DNA of 64,000 nt from an uncultured Clostridia bacterium (lineage in GTDB: Bacteria; Bacillota; Clostridia; UBA1381), in the NCBI GenBank assembly GCA_934501535.1, contig CAKSUM010000010.1, forward strand, positions 1 to 64,000, given 5' to 3'. The notes beneath the pieces are model-generated. The model made no database searches, was not told where the DNA came from, and worked only from the letters and a program-made list of their open reading frames with translations. Below are positions 8,472 through 16,914 of this stretch, in pieces. Numbering within the stretch: position 1 is the first letter of the stretch; each line of letters starts with the position of its first letter. Both the position numbers and the translations under genes were made by a program.

Positions 8472-9620
8472 ATGAAAAAATATGAAAAATACAGTAATTG
8501 GATAATTGCGCTTGTTTTTGTGATAATTGTTATAGCGGTGTATAAGACGTTTGACAATTTTCATAAAATCACACATGCCGTCAATGTGCTGATGGGAATA
8601 CTGTCGCCGTTTGTCATAGGCTTTGTCATTGCGTATATTTTGAATATGCCGGCAAAAAAAATCAATGCGGCATGCAGCAAAAGCAAATATACGTTTGTTT
8701 CCAAAAATTCAAAGGCAATCAGTATTGTGTCGGTATATCTTATCGGCATACTGCTGCTGTTTATTGTTATAAGGTCGATTGTTCCGGCACTGTACAGCAA
8801 TATTATGGATTTGTACTATAATATTCCGCATTATTTTGATGACGCGGTATCCGCGGTTGTGGACTGGCAGTCCGAGCATAACATAACACTGTTTGAGGTT
8901 GATAAAATGAATGCTACAAACACATTTAACAACCTGCTCGGAAAAATAAACGTTACGGAATTTTCAAAATATGCAAAAGGCGTTGTCAGCGTGACGTCGG
9001 GCGTGATAAATGCGTTTATAGGATTAATAATTTCCGTTTACATGCTGATTGACAAAAAGAAAATAATTGCATCGGGAAAACGCGTGCTGAGAATTTTTTT
9101 GAAAGAAGAACGCAGCAGCAAAATTATTGACGGAGTAAAGCGCATTAATGACGTATTTTCGAGATATGTGTTCTGTTTGCTTTTGGACGCCGTTGTAATT
9201 GCCGTGCTGTCGACGATTGCGCTGTCGCTGCTGCGCGTCAGATATGCGATAATTTTAGGCGGACTTATCGGTGTATGCAACCTTATTCCGTATTTCGGTG
9301 CGATTTTTGCGTCGGTATTCTCTATTGTTATTACGCTGATAACCGGCGGACTTTTCAAGGCTGTCTGGACGGCGGTATCGCTTTTGGTGCTGCAGCAGAT
9401 TGACGGAAACTTCATCGGACCGAAGATTATGGGGCAGATGCTTGATGCGTCACCGCTTTGGATAATCTTTGCGGTTACGGTGGGCGGAGGATTGTTCGGC
9501 GTTGCCGGAATGATTATATCCGTACCGATTTTGGTTGTTATCAAAATGATTGTCGGCGAGTATATTGACAGTGTTGAGCAGAAAAAACAAATGAAGGAAA
9601 CGGCGGAAAATGATGAATAG
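8472..9620 (+). CDS. AI-2E family transporter (PF01594-type permease)
   Basis: The 382-residue membrane protein has the family layout: helices at the N terminus (NWIIALVFVIIVIAVY, GILSPFVIGFVIAYIL), a soluble middle (about 110-190), and a C-terminal helix cluster. That cluster carries the conserved GVCNLIPYFGAIFA and the DGNFIGPKIMG motif. Family members have been tied to AI-2 export, ion/proton antiport or osmolyte efflux, so the substrate here is unknown. Start is ATG 8472, 6 nt after GGAGGA; the frame runs open to 8388 but through the terminator. The stop overlaps the next gene by about 11 nt, so this begins an operon 8472-13046. Confidence 0.88.
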   Translation: MKKYEKYSNWIIALVFVIIVIAVYKTFDNFHKITHAVNVLMGILSPFVIGFVIAYILNMPAKKINAACSKSKYTFVSKNSKAISIVSVYLIGILLLFIVIRSIVPALYSNIMDLYYNIPHYFDDAVSAVVDWQSEHNITLFEVDKMNATNTFNNLLGKINVTEFSKYAKGVVSVTSGVINAFIGLIISVYMLIDKKKIIASGKRVLRIFLKEERSSKIIDGVKRINDVFSRYVFCLLLDAVVIAVLSTIALSLLRVRYAIILGGLIGVCNLIPYFGAIFASVFSIVITLITGGLFKAVWTAVSLLVLQQIDGNFIGPKIMGQMLDASPLWIIFAVTVGGGLFGVAGMIISVPILVVIKMIVGEYIDSVEQKKQMKETAENDE

Positions 9621-10785
9621 AGTGCTTATAATCGGAGGGGGTGCGTCGGGGCTTGCCGCCGCGATTGCCGCTGCAAAAAGCGGGGCTTCGGTCACTGTTG
9701 CCGAGAGAAATCCGCGTGTCGGTAAAAAAATATTATCGACAGGCAACGGAAGATGCAATTTTACAAATATAAATGCTGCGGAGAAGTCTTATAATTCCGA
9801 TTTTGTAAAATATGCGATGGAAAAATTTCCGCCCGAAAAAATATGCACAATATTTGCCGAAATGGGACTGTTATCGCGGACTGAGGCTGAGGGCAGAGTC
9901 TATCCGGTGTGCGGACAGGCGTCTGCCGTGCTTGATGTCCTGCGAATGGAAACAGAACGGCTCGGTGTGCGGATAATTACGGAATTTAAGGCGGCGAAAA
10001 TAAAAAAAGATGGTGCGGTTTTTAAGGTATCGGCTGCTGATGAAAGACAGCTTGAGGCCGACAGAGTCATTGTTGCAGCCGGCGGCTGTGCCGCACCGAA
10101 ATCCGGCTCGGACGGTTCGGGACATGCTCTTTTAAGGCAAATGGGGCATAGAATAACGCCGCTTGTGCCGTCGCTTGTGCAGGTGAGAACCAACAAGGGA
10201 ATAAAAGGCGTGCGCGCATACGGCAAAGTCACGCTTGAAAACGGAATGAGCGAAATCGGTGAAATACAGTTTAACGATTACGGACTCTCGGGCATACCCG
10301 TTTTCTGCCTTTCCAAATATGTAGAAAAGGGAATGAAAGTGTTTGTCGATTTGCTGCCGGATATGAATGAAAATGCACTCTCGGAATATCTTGAAAAGCA
10401 CAGCAGTCAGCCGCTTTCGGAATATCTCGTCGGGGTTTTAAACAAGCAGCTCGGGCAAATGTTGCTAAAGGATTGCGGTTTTGAAAAGCTTTCGCGCAGC
10501 AGTGCGGATTTGAGCGGCGCGGAGGTAAGGCGGATTGCGAATTATATAAAAAACTGGAGATTTACCGTAAGCGGCACGATGCCGTGGGAGAATGCTCAGG
10601 TGACATCGGGCGGCGCGGATACCTCCGAATTTAATCCGAAAACGATGGAATCACTGAAGGTAAGCGGATTATATGCGGCAGGCGAGGTGCTGGACGCAGA
10701 CGGCGCATGCGGCGGATATAATTTGCAGTGGGCATGGGCAAGCGGCTTTACGGCAGGAGGTGCGGCGGCAGATGTACAGGATTGA
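9610..10785 (+). CDS. BaiN/YhiN-like NAD(P)/FAD-dependent oxidoreductase
   Basis: The 391-residue flavoprotein of the HI0933/YhiN group has an N-terminal dinucleotide fold (VLIIGGGASGLAAAIAAAKSG), the family motif GKKILSTGNGRCNFTN (about 39-55) and the C-terminal FAD-binding GLYAAGEVLDADGACGGYNLQWA. Relatives include BaiN (bile-acid pathway), but most are uncharacterised, so the substrate should not be read from the name. The gene overlaps the AI-2E gene at its start and the next flavoprotein gene at its end, showing translational coupling. ATG 9610 and 9613 are both possible starts. Confidence 0.88.
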   Translation: MMNRVLIIGGGASGLAAAIAAAKSGASVTVAERNPRVGKKILSTGNGRCNFTNINAAEKSYNSDFVKYAMEKFPPEKICTIFAEMGLLSRTEAEGRVYPVCGQASAVLDVLRMETERLGVRIITEFKAAKIKKDGAVFKVSAADERQLEADRVIVAAGGCAAPKSGSDGSGHALLRQMGHRITPLVPSLVQVRTNKGIKGVRAYGKVTLENGMSEIGEIQFNDYGLSGIPVFCLSKYVEKGMKVFVDLLPDMNENALSEYLEKHSSQPLSEYLVGVLNKQLGQMLLKDCGFEKLSRSSADLSGAEVRRIANYIKNWRFTVSGTMPWENAQVTSGGADTSEFNPKTMESLKVSGLYAAGEVLDADGACGGYNLQWAWASGFTAGGAAADVQD

Positions 10786-12319
10786 TAATATAAAAGTGCC
10801 TGTCGGGGCAGAGCTGACGAAAAGCTGTATCGCCGGGCGTGCAAAAATTTCCGAGGATAAAATCAAGGAATACAAAATTATAAAAAAGGCGGTGGACGCA
10901 CGGAAAAAGACCGACGTGCACTATGTTTATTCCGTGCTGATTGATACTGATGTAAAATTGTCCGCGTTTAAGGAAATGACCGTTGAGCGGTATTCCTTTC
11001 CTAAAGGCAGACAGAGCAAAAAAAGACCACTGATTGTGGGATTTGGTCCGTGCGGAATGTTTGCGGCGCTGATGCTTGCCGAAAACGGATACCGCCCGAT
11101 TGTAATTGAGCGCGGAGCCGATATAGATGCGCGCCGCGCGGCGGTGGAATTATTTCGTCAGACGGGAGTTTTTAATACCGAAACAAATGTGCAGTTCGGC
11201 GAAGGCGGAGCCGGAACATTTTCAGACGGAAAGCTGAACAGCGGTATAAATGATAAACGCTGCCGGTTTGTGCTGGAAACCTTTGCAAAATTCGGCGCTC
11301 CGCAGGAAATAACCTATTCCGCAAAACCGCATATGGGAACCGATGTTCTCTCGGGTGTGGTAAAAAATATACGCAATTCTGTTGAAAAAAACGGGGGAGA
11401 GGTTCGTTTTCTGCATAAACTCACCGGCATTGAAACTAAAAACGGACATGTGTGCGGCGCGAGGATTACCTCCGAAAGCGGTGAATACAGCATCGATACC
11501 GATACAATATTGCTGGCAATCGGACATTCCGCACGCGATACATACAAAATGGTGTATGATTTGGGCGCGAATATGGAGCAGAAAAATTTTTCCGTGGGCG
11601 TGAGAATTGAGCATAAACAAAGCATGATTAACAGAAGTCAATACGGTGATTTTGCCGATAAGCTGGGTGCGGCGGATTATAAGCTTGCCGCGCACTTTCC
11701 TAACGGACGCAGTGCATATACATTCTGCATGTGTCCGGGAGGAGTTGTTGTTGCGTCAAATTCTGAAAACGGGACTGTTGTTACGAACGGAATGAGCAAC
11801 TTTGCGCGTGACGGCGAAAATGCGAACAGCGCTCTTTTGGTAGATGTCAAGACGTCGGATTTCGGCTCGGATTATCCGCTTGCCGGAGCGGAATTTCAGG
11901 AAAAAATAGAGCGGGCGGCATTTGAAATTGCCGGCGGAAACTACAAAGCGCCGTGTCGGTACGTCGGAGATTTTCTCGGCACGGAGGTAAAAGACCGGGT
12001 TATGCCGACATATATGCCCGGCGTGACTTTTTGCGATATTTCCGAAATTTTTCCGGATTTTGTAAATGAAACCTTAAAAATGGCAATTCCGGAATTTGAT
12101 AAGAAAATAAAAGGATTTGCAAGTGGCGGAGCGGTTATGACGGCACCGGAAACAAGGAGTTCCGCACCGTGCAGAATTTTGCGCGGCAAAGAGGATATGA
12201 TGTCAAACATCAAGGGACTGTATCCCGGCGGAGAGGGCGCAGGATATGCCGGCGGCATAATGAGCGCGGCGGTGGACGGAATTAAAATCGCAGAGGCGAT
12301 TGCAAACAGGGAGGAATAG
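10772..12319 (+). CDS. FAD-dependent dehydrogenase, COG2509-type
   Basis: This 515-residue protein has an N-terminal about 85-residue extension (YRIDNIKVPVGAEL). A FAD fold follows (LIVGFGPCGMFAALMLAENG, ERGADIDAR), then QFGEGGAGTFSDGKLNSG and a C-terminal YPGGEGAGYAGGIMSAAVDG. This is the layout of the widespread, uncharacterised FAD-dependent dehydrogenases. The start at ATG 10772 is supported by CAGGAGG about 10 nt upstream and by a 14-nt overlap with the preceding flavoprotein gene. Its pairing with a YhiN-type gene suggests joint function; the reaction is unknown. Confidence 0.88.
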   Translation: MYRIDNIKVPVGAELTKSCIAGRAKISEDKIKEYKIIKKAVDARKKTDVHYVYSVLIDTDVKLSAFKEMTVERYSFPKGRQSKKRPLIVGFGPCGMFAALMLAENGYRPIVIERGADIDARRAAVELFRQTGVFNTETNVQFGEGGAGTFSDGKLNSGINDKRCRFVLETFAKFGAPQEITYSAKPHMGTDVLSGVVKNIRNSVEKNGGEVRFLHKLTGIETKNGHVCGARITSESGEYSIDTDTILLAIGHSARDTYKMVYDLGANMEQKNFSVGVRIEHKQSMINRSQYGDFADKLGAADYKLAAHFPNGRSAYTFCMCPGGVVVASNSENGTVVTNGMSNFARDGENANSALLVDVKTSDFGSDYPLAGAEFQEKIERAAFEIAGGNYKAPCRYVGDFLGTEVKDRVMPTYMPGVTFCDISEIFPDFVNETLKMAIPEFDKKIKGFASGGAVMTAPETRSSAPCRILRGKEDMMSNIKGLYPGGEGAGYAGGIMSAAVDGIKIAEAIANREE

Positions 12320-12320
12320 T

Positions 12321-13046
12321 ATGGGTGAAACGGTCAGACTTCAAAAATATATTGCAATGTGCGGCATTGCGTCGCGCAGAAATGCGGAGGTGCTTATTTC
12401 TGAGGGAAAAGTGTCGGTAAACGGCAGAAAAATATCCGAACAGGGTGTAAAGGTTGAAATCGGAGCCGATAAAGTGTCGGTAAACGGTAAGATTATTAAG
12501 CCGATAACAAAGCAGTATTACATTATGCTCAATAAACCGTCAGGGTATGTTTCAACGGTGAAAGACCAATTTGAACGGCCGACGGTCATTGATTTGCTTG
12601 GGGAGGAAATACCTGTCAGAGTATTCCCGGTCGGCAGACTCGATTACGAAACCGAGGGACTGCTGCTGCTTACAAATGACGGCGATCTTACCTATAGAGT
12701 CACGCACCCCAAACATAAAATAAACAAGACATATATCGCGGTTTTAAAAGGCGGAATAAGCATAAACGGACTTGCACAGCTGCGCAGCGGCGTGCGGATT
12801 GATGACGGATTTGTCACGTCGCCCGCGGAGGTGGAAATGCTTGATGCCGACAACGGACATACCACGATAAAGATAACCATTCATGAGGGAAAAAACCGCC
12901 AGGTTCGCCGCATGTTTGAGGCTGTCGGCTCAAAGGTTGCCGAGCTGCAGCGTGTGTCGATAGGACGGGTGGAGCTGGGTAATCTTCCGCTCGGCCGCTG
13001 GAGATACCTGACTTCACATGAAGTGAATTTTTTGAAAAATTTATAA
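12321..13046 (+). CDS. 16S/23S rRNA pseudouridine synthase, RsuA/RluB family
   Basis: The 241-residue enzyme has an N-terminal S4 RNA-binding domain (VRLQKYIAMCGIASRRNAEVLI, about 5-60). The RsuA/RluB catalytic domain follows, with the motif GRLDYETEGLLLLTNDGDL, whose Asp is the nucleophile, and HEGKNRQVRRM. It converts a uridine in rRNA to pseudouridine. Length and the KPSGYVSTVKD start of the catalytic domain fit RluB (23S U2605) best, but RsuA-like action cannot be excluded. ATG 12321 follows GGGAGGA and lies 1 bp past the stop of the flavoprotein gene. Last gene of the operon; a terminator follows. Confidence 0.9.
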   Translation: MGETVRLQKYIAMCGIASRRNAEVLISEGKVSVNGRKISEQGVKVEIGADKVSVNGKIIKPITKQYYIMLNKPSGYVSTVKDQFERPTVIDLLGEEIPVRVFPVGRLDYETEGLLLLTNDGDLTYRVTHPKHKINKTYIAVLKGGISINGLAQLRSGVRIDDGFVTSPAEVEMLDADNGHTTIKITIHEGKNRQVRRMFEAVGSKVAELQRVSIGRVELGNLPLGRWRYLTSHEVNFLKNL

Positions 13047-13052
13047 CCGAAA

Positions 13053-13097
13053 AAACAAGCCGCGTCAAATTTAATTCGCCTTGATGCGGCTTGTTTA
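13053..13097 (+). terminator. Terminator after the rluB-like gene
   Basis: AACAAGCCGCGTCAA (13053-13068 region) pairs with TTGATGCGGCTTGTT (13081-13095), then TTAG. It is strong enough to end the 8472-13046 operon. Confidence 0.75.
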
Positions 13098-13108
13098 GAT
13101 TCATAATC

Positions 13109-13149
13109 AAAAAGTGTCGGAGCAAGATATTATGCGACCGGCACTTTTT
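13109..13149. terminator. Second hairpin, probable terminator of tcdA
   Basis: A 12-bp stem (13109-13120 with 13138-13149, one U-G pair) starts with five A and ends with five T, so it can act on either strand. It lies 69 bp downstream of the tcdA stop. The remaining 68 bp to that stop hold nothing I recognise. Confidence 0.6.
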
Positions 13150-13217
13150 ACGGCATGTTTTTGTATAATTGCGAAATTTTTGTTCGCGGAAAATATTATT
13201 AAACGCCGGTGTGACCG

Positions 13218-13916
13218 CTATAAAGCTAAGTCCTTGATAACCTCGCCCGCAATAATCATGCCTGCAACCGGCGGAACAAATGAAACACTGCCCGGAGTCT
13301 GACGCTTTGTCGGGTTTTCATTTTGGCATTTCTGCGGTTTTAACGGTTCTTCTTTTGAATACAGAACCTTTAGTTTTTTTATGCCGCGCGCCTTTAATTC
13401 TCTGCGCATTACCCGTGCCAGCGGACATACGGAGGTTTTATATATATCCGCGATTTCAAAACGTGTCGGGTCAAGCTTGTTCCCGGTTCCCATGCAGCTG
13501 ATTATCGGTATATGCAGCCTGTCCGCCTCTTCTATAAGCACGAGCTTTGAGGTGACGGTGTCGATTGCGTCGATTATGTAATCATATCCCGAGAGGTCAA
13601 TTTCACGCTGAGCGGTATAGAAGCATTGCAGCGGAGTGACTTTGCAGTCCGGGTTTATGTCGGAAATGCGCTGTGCCATAACCCGGACTTTCGGCGTTCC
13701 GATTGTCGATGTCATGGCTGCCAGCTGTCTGTTTATGTTGCTTTCCGCAACGGTGTCATTGTCAACAATTGTTATATTTCCGACGCCGCCGCGCACGAGG
13801 GCTTCACATACATATGAACCCACGCCGCCGACACCGAACACGATAACCTTTGCCTGCGCCAGCTTTGCAAGAGAAGCTTCTCCGATTAATATTTCGGTAC
13901 GTATAAATTTATCCAT
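13218..13916 (-). CDS. tcdA: tRNA threonylcarbamoyladenosine dehydratase
   Basis: The 232-residue ThiF/E1-like enzyme cyclises t6A37 in tRNAs to ct6A, using ATP. Visible marks are VIVFGVGGVGSYVCEALVRGG (adenylate-binding loop, about 24-44), DNDTVAESNINRQ (about 52-64), DYIIDAIDTVTSK (about 110) and GTGNKLDPT with SVCPLARVMRRELK. The last gives the CsdL/TcdA identity over MoeB or ThiF, as do the absent zinc cysteine pairs. It is shorter than the about 268 residues of E. coli TcdA; the C-terminal stretch is trimmed. It sits 2 bp downstream of icd on the same strand and is probably cotranscribed. Other t6A genes (tsaE, tsaB) are in this window at 56965-58089. Confidence 0.9.
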   Translation of the reverse strand: MDKFIRTEILIGEASLAKLAQAKVIVFGVGGVGSYVCEALVRGGVGNITIVDNDTVAESNINRQLAAMTSTIGTPKVRVMAQRISDINPDCKVTPLQCFYTAQREIDLSGYDYIIDAIDTVTSKLVLIEEADRLHIPIISCMGTGNKLDPTRFEIADIYKTSVCPLARVMRRELKARGIKKLKVLYSKEEPLKPQKCQNENPTKRQTPGSVSFVPPVAGMIIAGEVIKDLAL

Positions 13917-13918
13917 GA

Positions 13919-15130
13919 TTACAGCAGCTTTTTCAGTGTTTCGTTTACGGCAAGCAAAAATTCCTCGGTGTTTACCTTCTTTTTGTTTTCCAAGGTGGAA
14001 AGGAGGTATAAATCACCTGTCATTATTCCGCTTTCAATTGTGTCGATAGTTGCTTTTTCAAGCATATCGGCAAAACGGCAAAGTTCGGGAGTTTCGTCAA
14101 GCTCGCCGCGCTTTCTGAGCGCACCCGTCCATGCAAACAGCGTGGCGACACTGTTTGTTGATGTTTCTTCGCCTTTCAGATGTTTATAGTAATGACGCTG
14201 AACGGTACCGTGCGCTGCCTCGTATTCGTATATTCCGTCAGGGGAAACAAGTACGGAGGTCATCATTGCAAGGCTGCCGTAAGCGGTTGCTACCATGTCG
14301 CTCATAACGTCGCCGTCATAGTTTTTGCATGCCCAGATGTAGCCGCCGTTTGAACGGATAACGCGTGCAACGGCATCATCTATCAATGTGTAAAAATATT
14401 CTATACCGGCTTTTTCAAAACGGTCTTTGTATTCGTTTTCATAAATTTCCGCAAAGATGTCCTTAAAATGGTGGTCATATTTTTTGGAAATGGTATCTTT
14501 GGTTGCAAACCAGATGTCCTGTTTTGTATCAAGTGCAAAATTAAAGCAGCAGCGGGCAAAGCTTGCAATTGAATCGTCCTTGTTGTGCAGACCTTGTATA
14601 ATGCCGTCGGTACCCTTAAATTCATGAATCAGACTGCGTGTTTCTTTTCCGTCCTTATCTGTGCAGACAAGCTCACATTTTGAACCGTCCTTAACCTGCA
14701 TTTCGGTATTTTTGTAAATGTCGCCGTAAGCGTGACGGGCTATCGTTATAGGTTTTGTCCAAGTGGGAATATACGGCGTAATTCCCTTTACGATAATCGG
14801 TGTGCGGAATACCGTGCCGTCCAGAATGGCGCGGATTGTACCGTTAGGTGATTTCCACATTTCTTTAAGGTCATATTCGTCCATTCTTGCCGCGTTCGGA
14901 GTTATGGTTGCGCATTTAACCGCAACGCCGTATTTTTTTGTGGCTTCGGCGGACTCAACGGTTACGCGGTCATCAGTTTCGTTTCTGTACTCAAGACCCA
15001 AGTCATAGTATTCTGTTTTCAGGTCAACGTACGGCAGGATAAGTATATCCTTTATCATCTGCCATATAATTCTTGTCATCTCATCTCCGTCCATTTCGAC
15101 AAGAGGAGTTTTCATTGTAATCTTGCTCAT
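13919..15130 (-). CDS. icd: NADP-dependent isocitrate dehydrogenase, eukaryotic-type
   Basis: The 403-residue enzyme oxidatively decarboxylates isocitrate to 2-oxoglutarate, yielding NADPH. The sequence follows the type II (animal/yeast-like) group: MKTPLVEMDGDEMTRIIWQMIK at the N terminus, KCATITPNAARM, the substrate loop KSPNGTIRAILDGTVFR, and YEAAHGTVQRHY near residue 305. In a fermentative anaerobe it most likely feeds glutamate synthesis. A citrate synthase gene lies at 38824 but is not linked. ATG 15130 follows AAGGAG by 7 nt; further upstream codons to 15196 pass through the promoter. Confidence 0.95.
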   Translation of the reverse strand: MSKITMKTPLVEMDGDEMTRIIWQMIKDILILPYVDLKTEYYDLGLEYRNETDDRVTVESAEATKKYGVAVKCATITPNAARMDEYDLKEMWKSPNGTIRAILDGTVFRTPIIVKGITPYIPTWTKPITIARHAYGDIYKNTEMQVKDGSKCELVCTDKDGKETRSLIHEFKGTDGIIQGLHNKDDSIASFARCCFNFALDTKQDIWFATKDTISKKYDHHFKDIFAEIYENEYKDRFEKAGIEYFYTLIDDAVARVIRSNGGYIWACKNYDGDVMSDMVATAYGSLAMMTSVLVSPDGIYEYEAAHGTVQRHYYKHLKGEETSTNSVATLFAWTGALRKRGELDETPELCRFADMLEKATIDTIESGIMTGDLYLLSTLENKKKVNTEEFLLAVNETLKKLL

Positions 15131-15167
15131 TGCTTTTCTCCTTGTATAAAAATTAATTTTTAAGTAT

Positions 15168-15196
15168 ATTTTATCATATCCGTGATAGTTTTGCAA
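15168..15196 (-). promoter_or_regulatory. Promoter of icd
   Basis: On the minus strand TTGCAA (15191-15196) and TAAAAT (complement of 15168-15173) are exactly 17 bp apart, 38 bp before the icd start codon. Confidence 0.7.
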
Positions 15197-15255
15197 TCAA
15201 AAATTTACACAAAATTGCACATGCAAAACCACATAATTTATTGCATTTGTGCGGT

Positions 15256-16914
15256 TTACGGGGCGAGCTGCCATGAGGGCAGCCAGCGCAGAAACTCCGT
15301 TACATATTCATGCGGCACGGGATATCCGGAAATTACCGGATAAAATGCCGCAAAGAGAATTACGGCAATCACCGTCAGCGCTATGAGCGTGCGTTTTGCA
15401 TTAAGTCGGTCGGCTGCATGGCAAATCATCAGAATCATGAAAGGCACGCACGAAAAATAGTGATAGATAAACGTAATTCTTGTAACCGGAATCCACGGAA
15501 CGAGCTGTGAAAGGTATGCAATCACCAAAAAGCGTGCGTTTTTATTTTTTCTGCGCAGCGCATCGTAAACGCAGAACAAAAACGCCGCCGCACCTGCCCA
15601 CCATACGGCCGGATTGCCGAAAGAGCTGATGTTTTCGGTGCGCGTGCCGTTTTCGCCGGTATAGTACCATATCGGGCGCAAATCGAGCGGCCATTTATAC
15701 CACGGTGAGGAGTAGGCGTGAGTCGCGCTGACTACCGTTTTGCCGTGATATGTCAGCATGTCGGTCTGATTTTTTATTATTGCGCCCAATCCGTCTTGCA
15801 TGCATCTGACATACGGAATATACGAAACGGCATATATCAAAATCGGAACAAGCCCGAACATAAGCACGCAGAATAATATTATTTTGACGGAATATTTTTG
15901 AAACTGTGATTTATTATCCCTAAAATGCCGTGCAAAGGTGATAAAAAACAATATTGCAAGTCCTGCGGCGGCATAAATCCCCGTCCATTTGCAGGCAATT
16001 GCGAGTCCTGCGGCGATGCCGCACGGAATAAGGGGAAAATAAGTGGATTTTTTTACGGAATGTGAAAAATCCGCCGTATAGTATCGGTACATAAAAAGGT
16101 ACATAAGCATTATAAAAAATGTTACGTATACATCGATTGTGGCTATTCTGGTCTGCGCAAAATGCATAAAATCAAACGTAAACAGCAGAGTGCCGCATGT
16201 GCACAGCCGGACATTGCCGAACATTTTTTTGAGGAATACATATATTGCCGGTATCATCAGTATGCCGAAAAGCGTCCCGGAAATTCGCCAGCCGAAAGGC
16301 GTCATGCCGAAAAGCTTTACTCCGAAAGAAATAAATATTTTCCCGAGAGGGGGGTGCGTCCATTCATACACGGGCAGCTTATGCAGAAATTCATAGGCTG
16401 TTCGTGCGTGATAAATTTCATCAAAATACGTGCCGCTGCGATAACTCGGCAAACGGGGAATAAATTCCTGCTCGTCAAACAGCTTTGTGCTGCCGCTGAC
16501 CGGTGTGAGGAGCGTATCTCCGCTGTATACGGCGGCTTCCGTTATATACAGACTGTCATTTGTGCTGAAGGTAACAAATCTTCCGTAAACGTCTATATCT
16601 GTTATTTCCGACCAGCAGAATACCGAAGCGTTTTCAAGCGTGCTGCTGTAAACCTCGGTGCCGTCATCTGCCGCAGCCGTAACTGTCAGTGTTCTGTCTT
16701 GGGACAGCTCGCGCGGCCCCAAATAGAACCGTATTTCCGAAATATTTCTGTCGGTTCCGAGGTCAATCACTGCCGGGGCGCCTGCAGTCAGCTCCTCTGC
16801 CGTCTGCGGCGCGTACATATATCCGAGATTATACAGCGCGATTATTGAATAGACGAGTGTAATTATAAGTATAATCAGCACGTCCTTTTTTGTAAGGCAG
16901 TATTTTTTATTCAT
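15256..16914 (-). CDS. Protein-mannosyltransferase-like (GT39) membrane glycosyltransferase
   Basis: The 552-residue multi-pass membrane protein belongs to the GT-C superfamily. Early after the first helix it has an about 110-residue outer loop resembling a discoidin-like beta-sandwich (VIDLGTDRNISEIRFYLGPREL). Then come the catalytic-type YFDEIYHARTAYEF and the WTHPPLGKIFISFG motif. The LFTFDFMHFAQTRIATIDVY segment and a C-terminal PMT_4TMC-like helix bundle complete it. PMT enzymes move mannose from polyprenyl-phosphate-mannose to Ser/Thr of exported proteins. Its start overlaps the stop of the upstream glycosyltransferase gene by 8 nt. Acceptor proteins are unknown; secreted SLH proteins are candidates by inference. 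The exact sugar is not proven. Confidence 0.82.
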   Translation of the reverse strand: MNKKYCLTKKDVLIILIITLVYSIIALYNLGYMYAPQTAEELTAGAPAVIDLGTDRNISEIRFYLGPRELSQDRTLTVTAAADDGTEVYSSTLENASVFCWSEITDIDVYGRFVTFSTNDSLYITEAAVYSGDTLLTPVSGSTKLFDEQEFIPRLPSYRSGTYFDEIYHARTAYEFLHKLPVYEWTHPPLGKIFISFGVKLFGMTPFGWRISGTLFGILMIPAIYVFLKKMFGNVRLCTCGTLLFTFDFMHFAQTRIATIDVYVTFFIMLMYLFMYRYYTADFSHSVKKSTYFPLIPCGIAAGLAIACKWTGIYAAAGLAILFFITFARHFRDNKSQFQKYSVKIILFCVLMFGLVPILIYAVSYIPYVRCMQDGLGAIIKNQTDMLTYHGKTVVSATHAYSSPWYKWPLDLRPIWYYTGENGTRTENISSFGNPAVWWAGAAAFLFCVYDALRRKNKNARFLVIAYLSQLVPWIPVTRITFIYHYFSCVPFMILMICHAADRLNAKRTLIALTVIAVILFAAFYPVISGYPVPHEYVTEFLRWLPSWQLAP

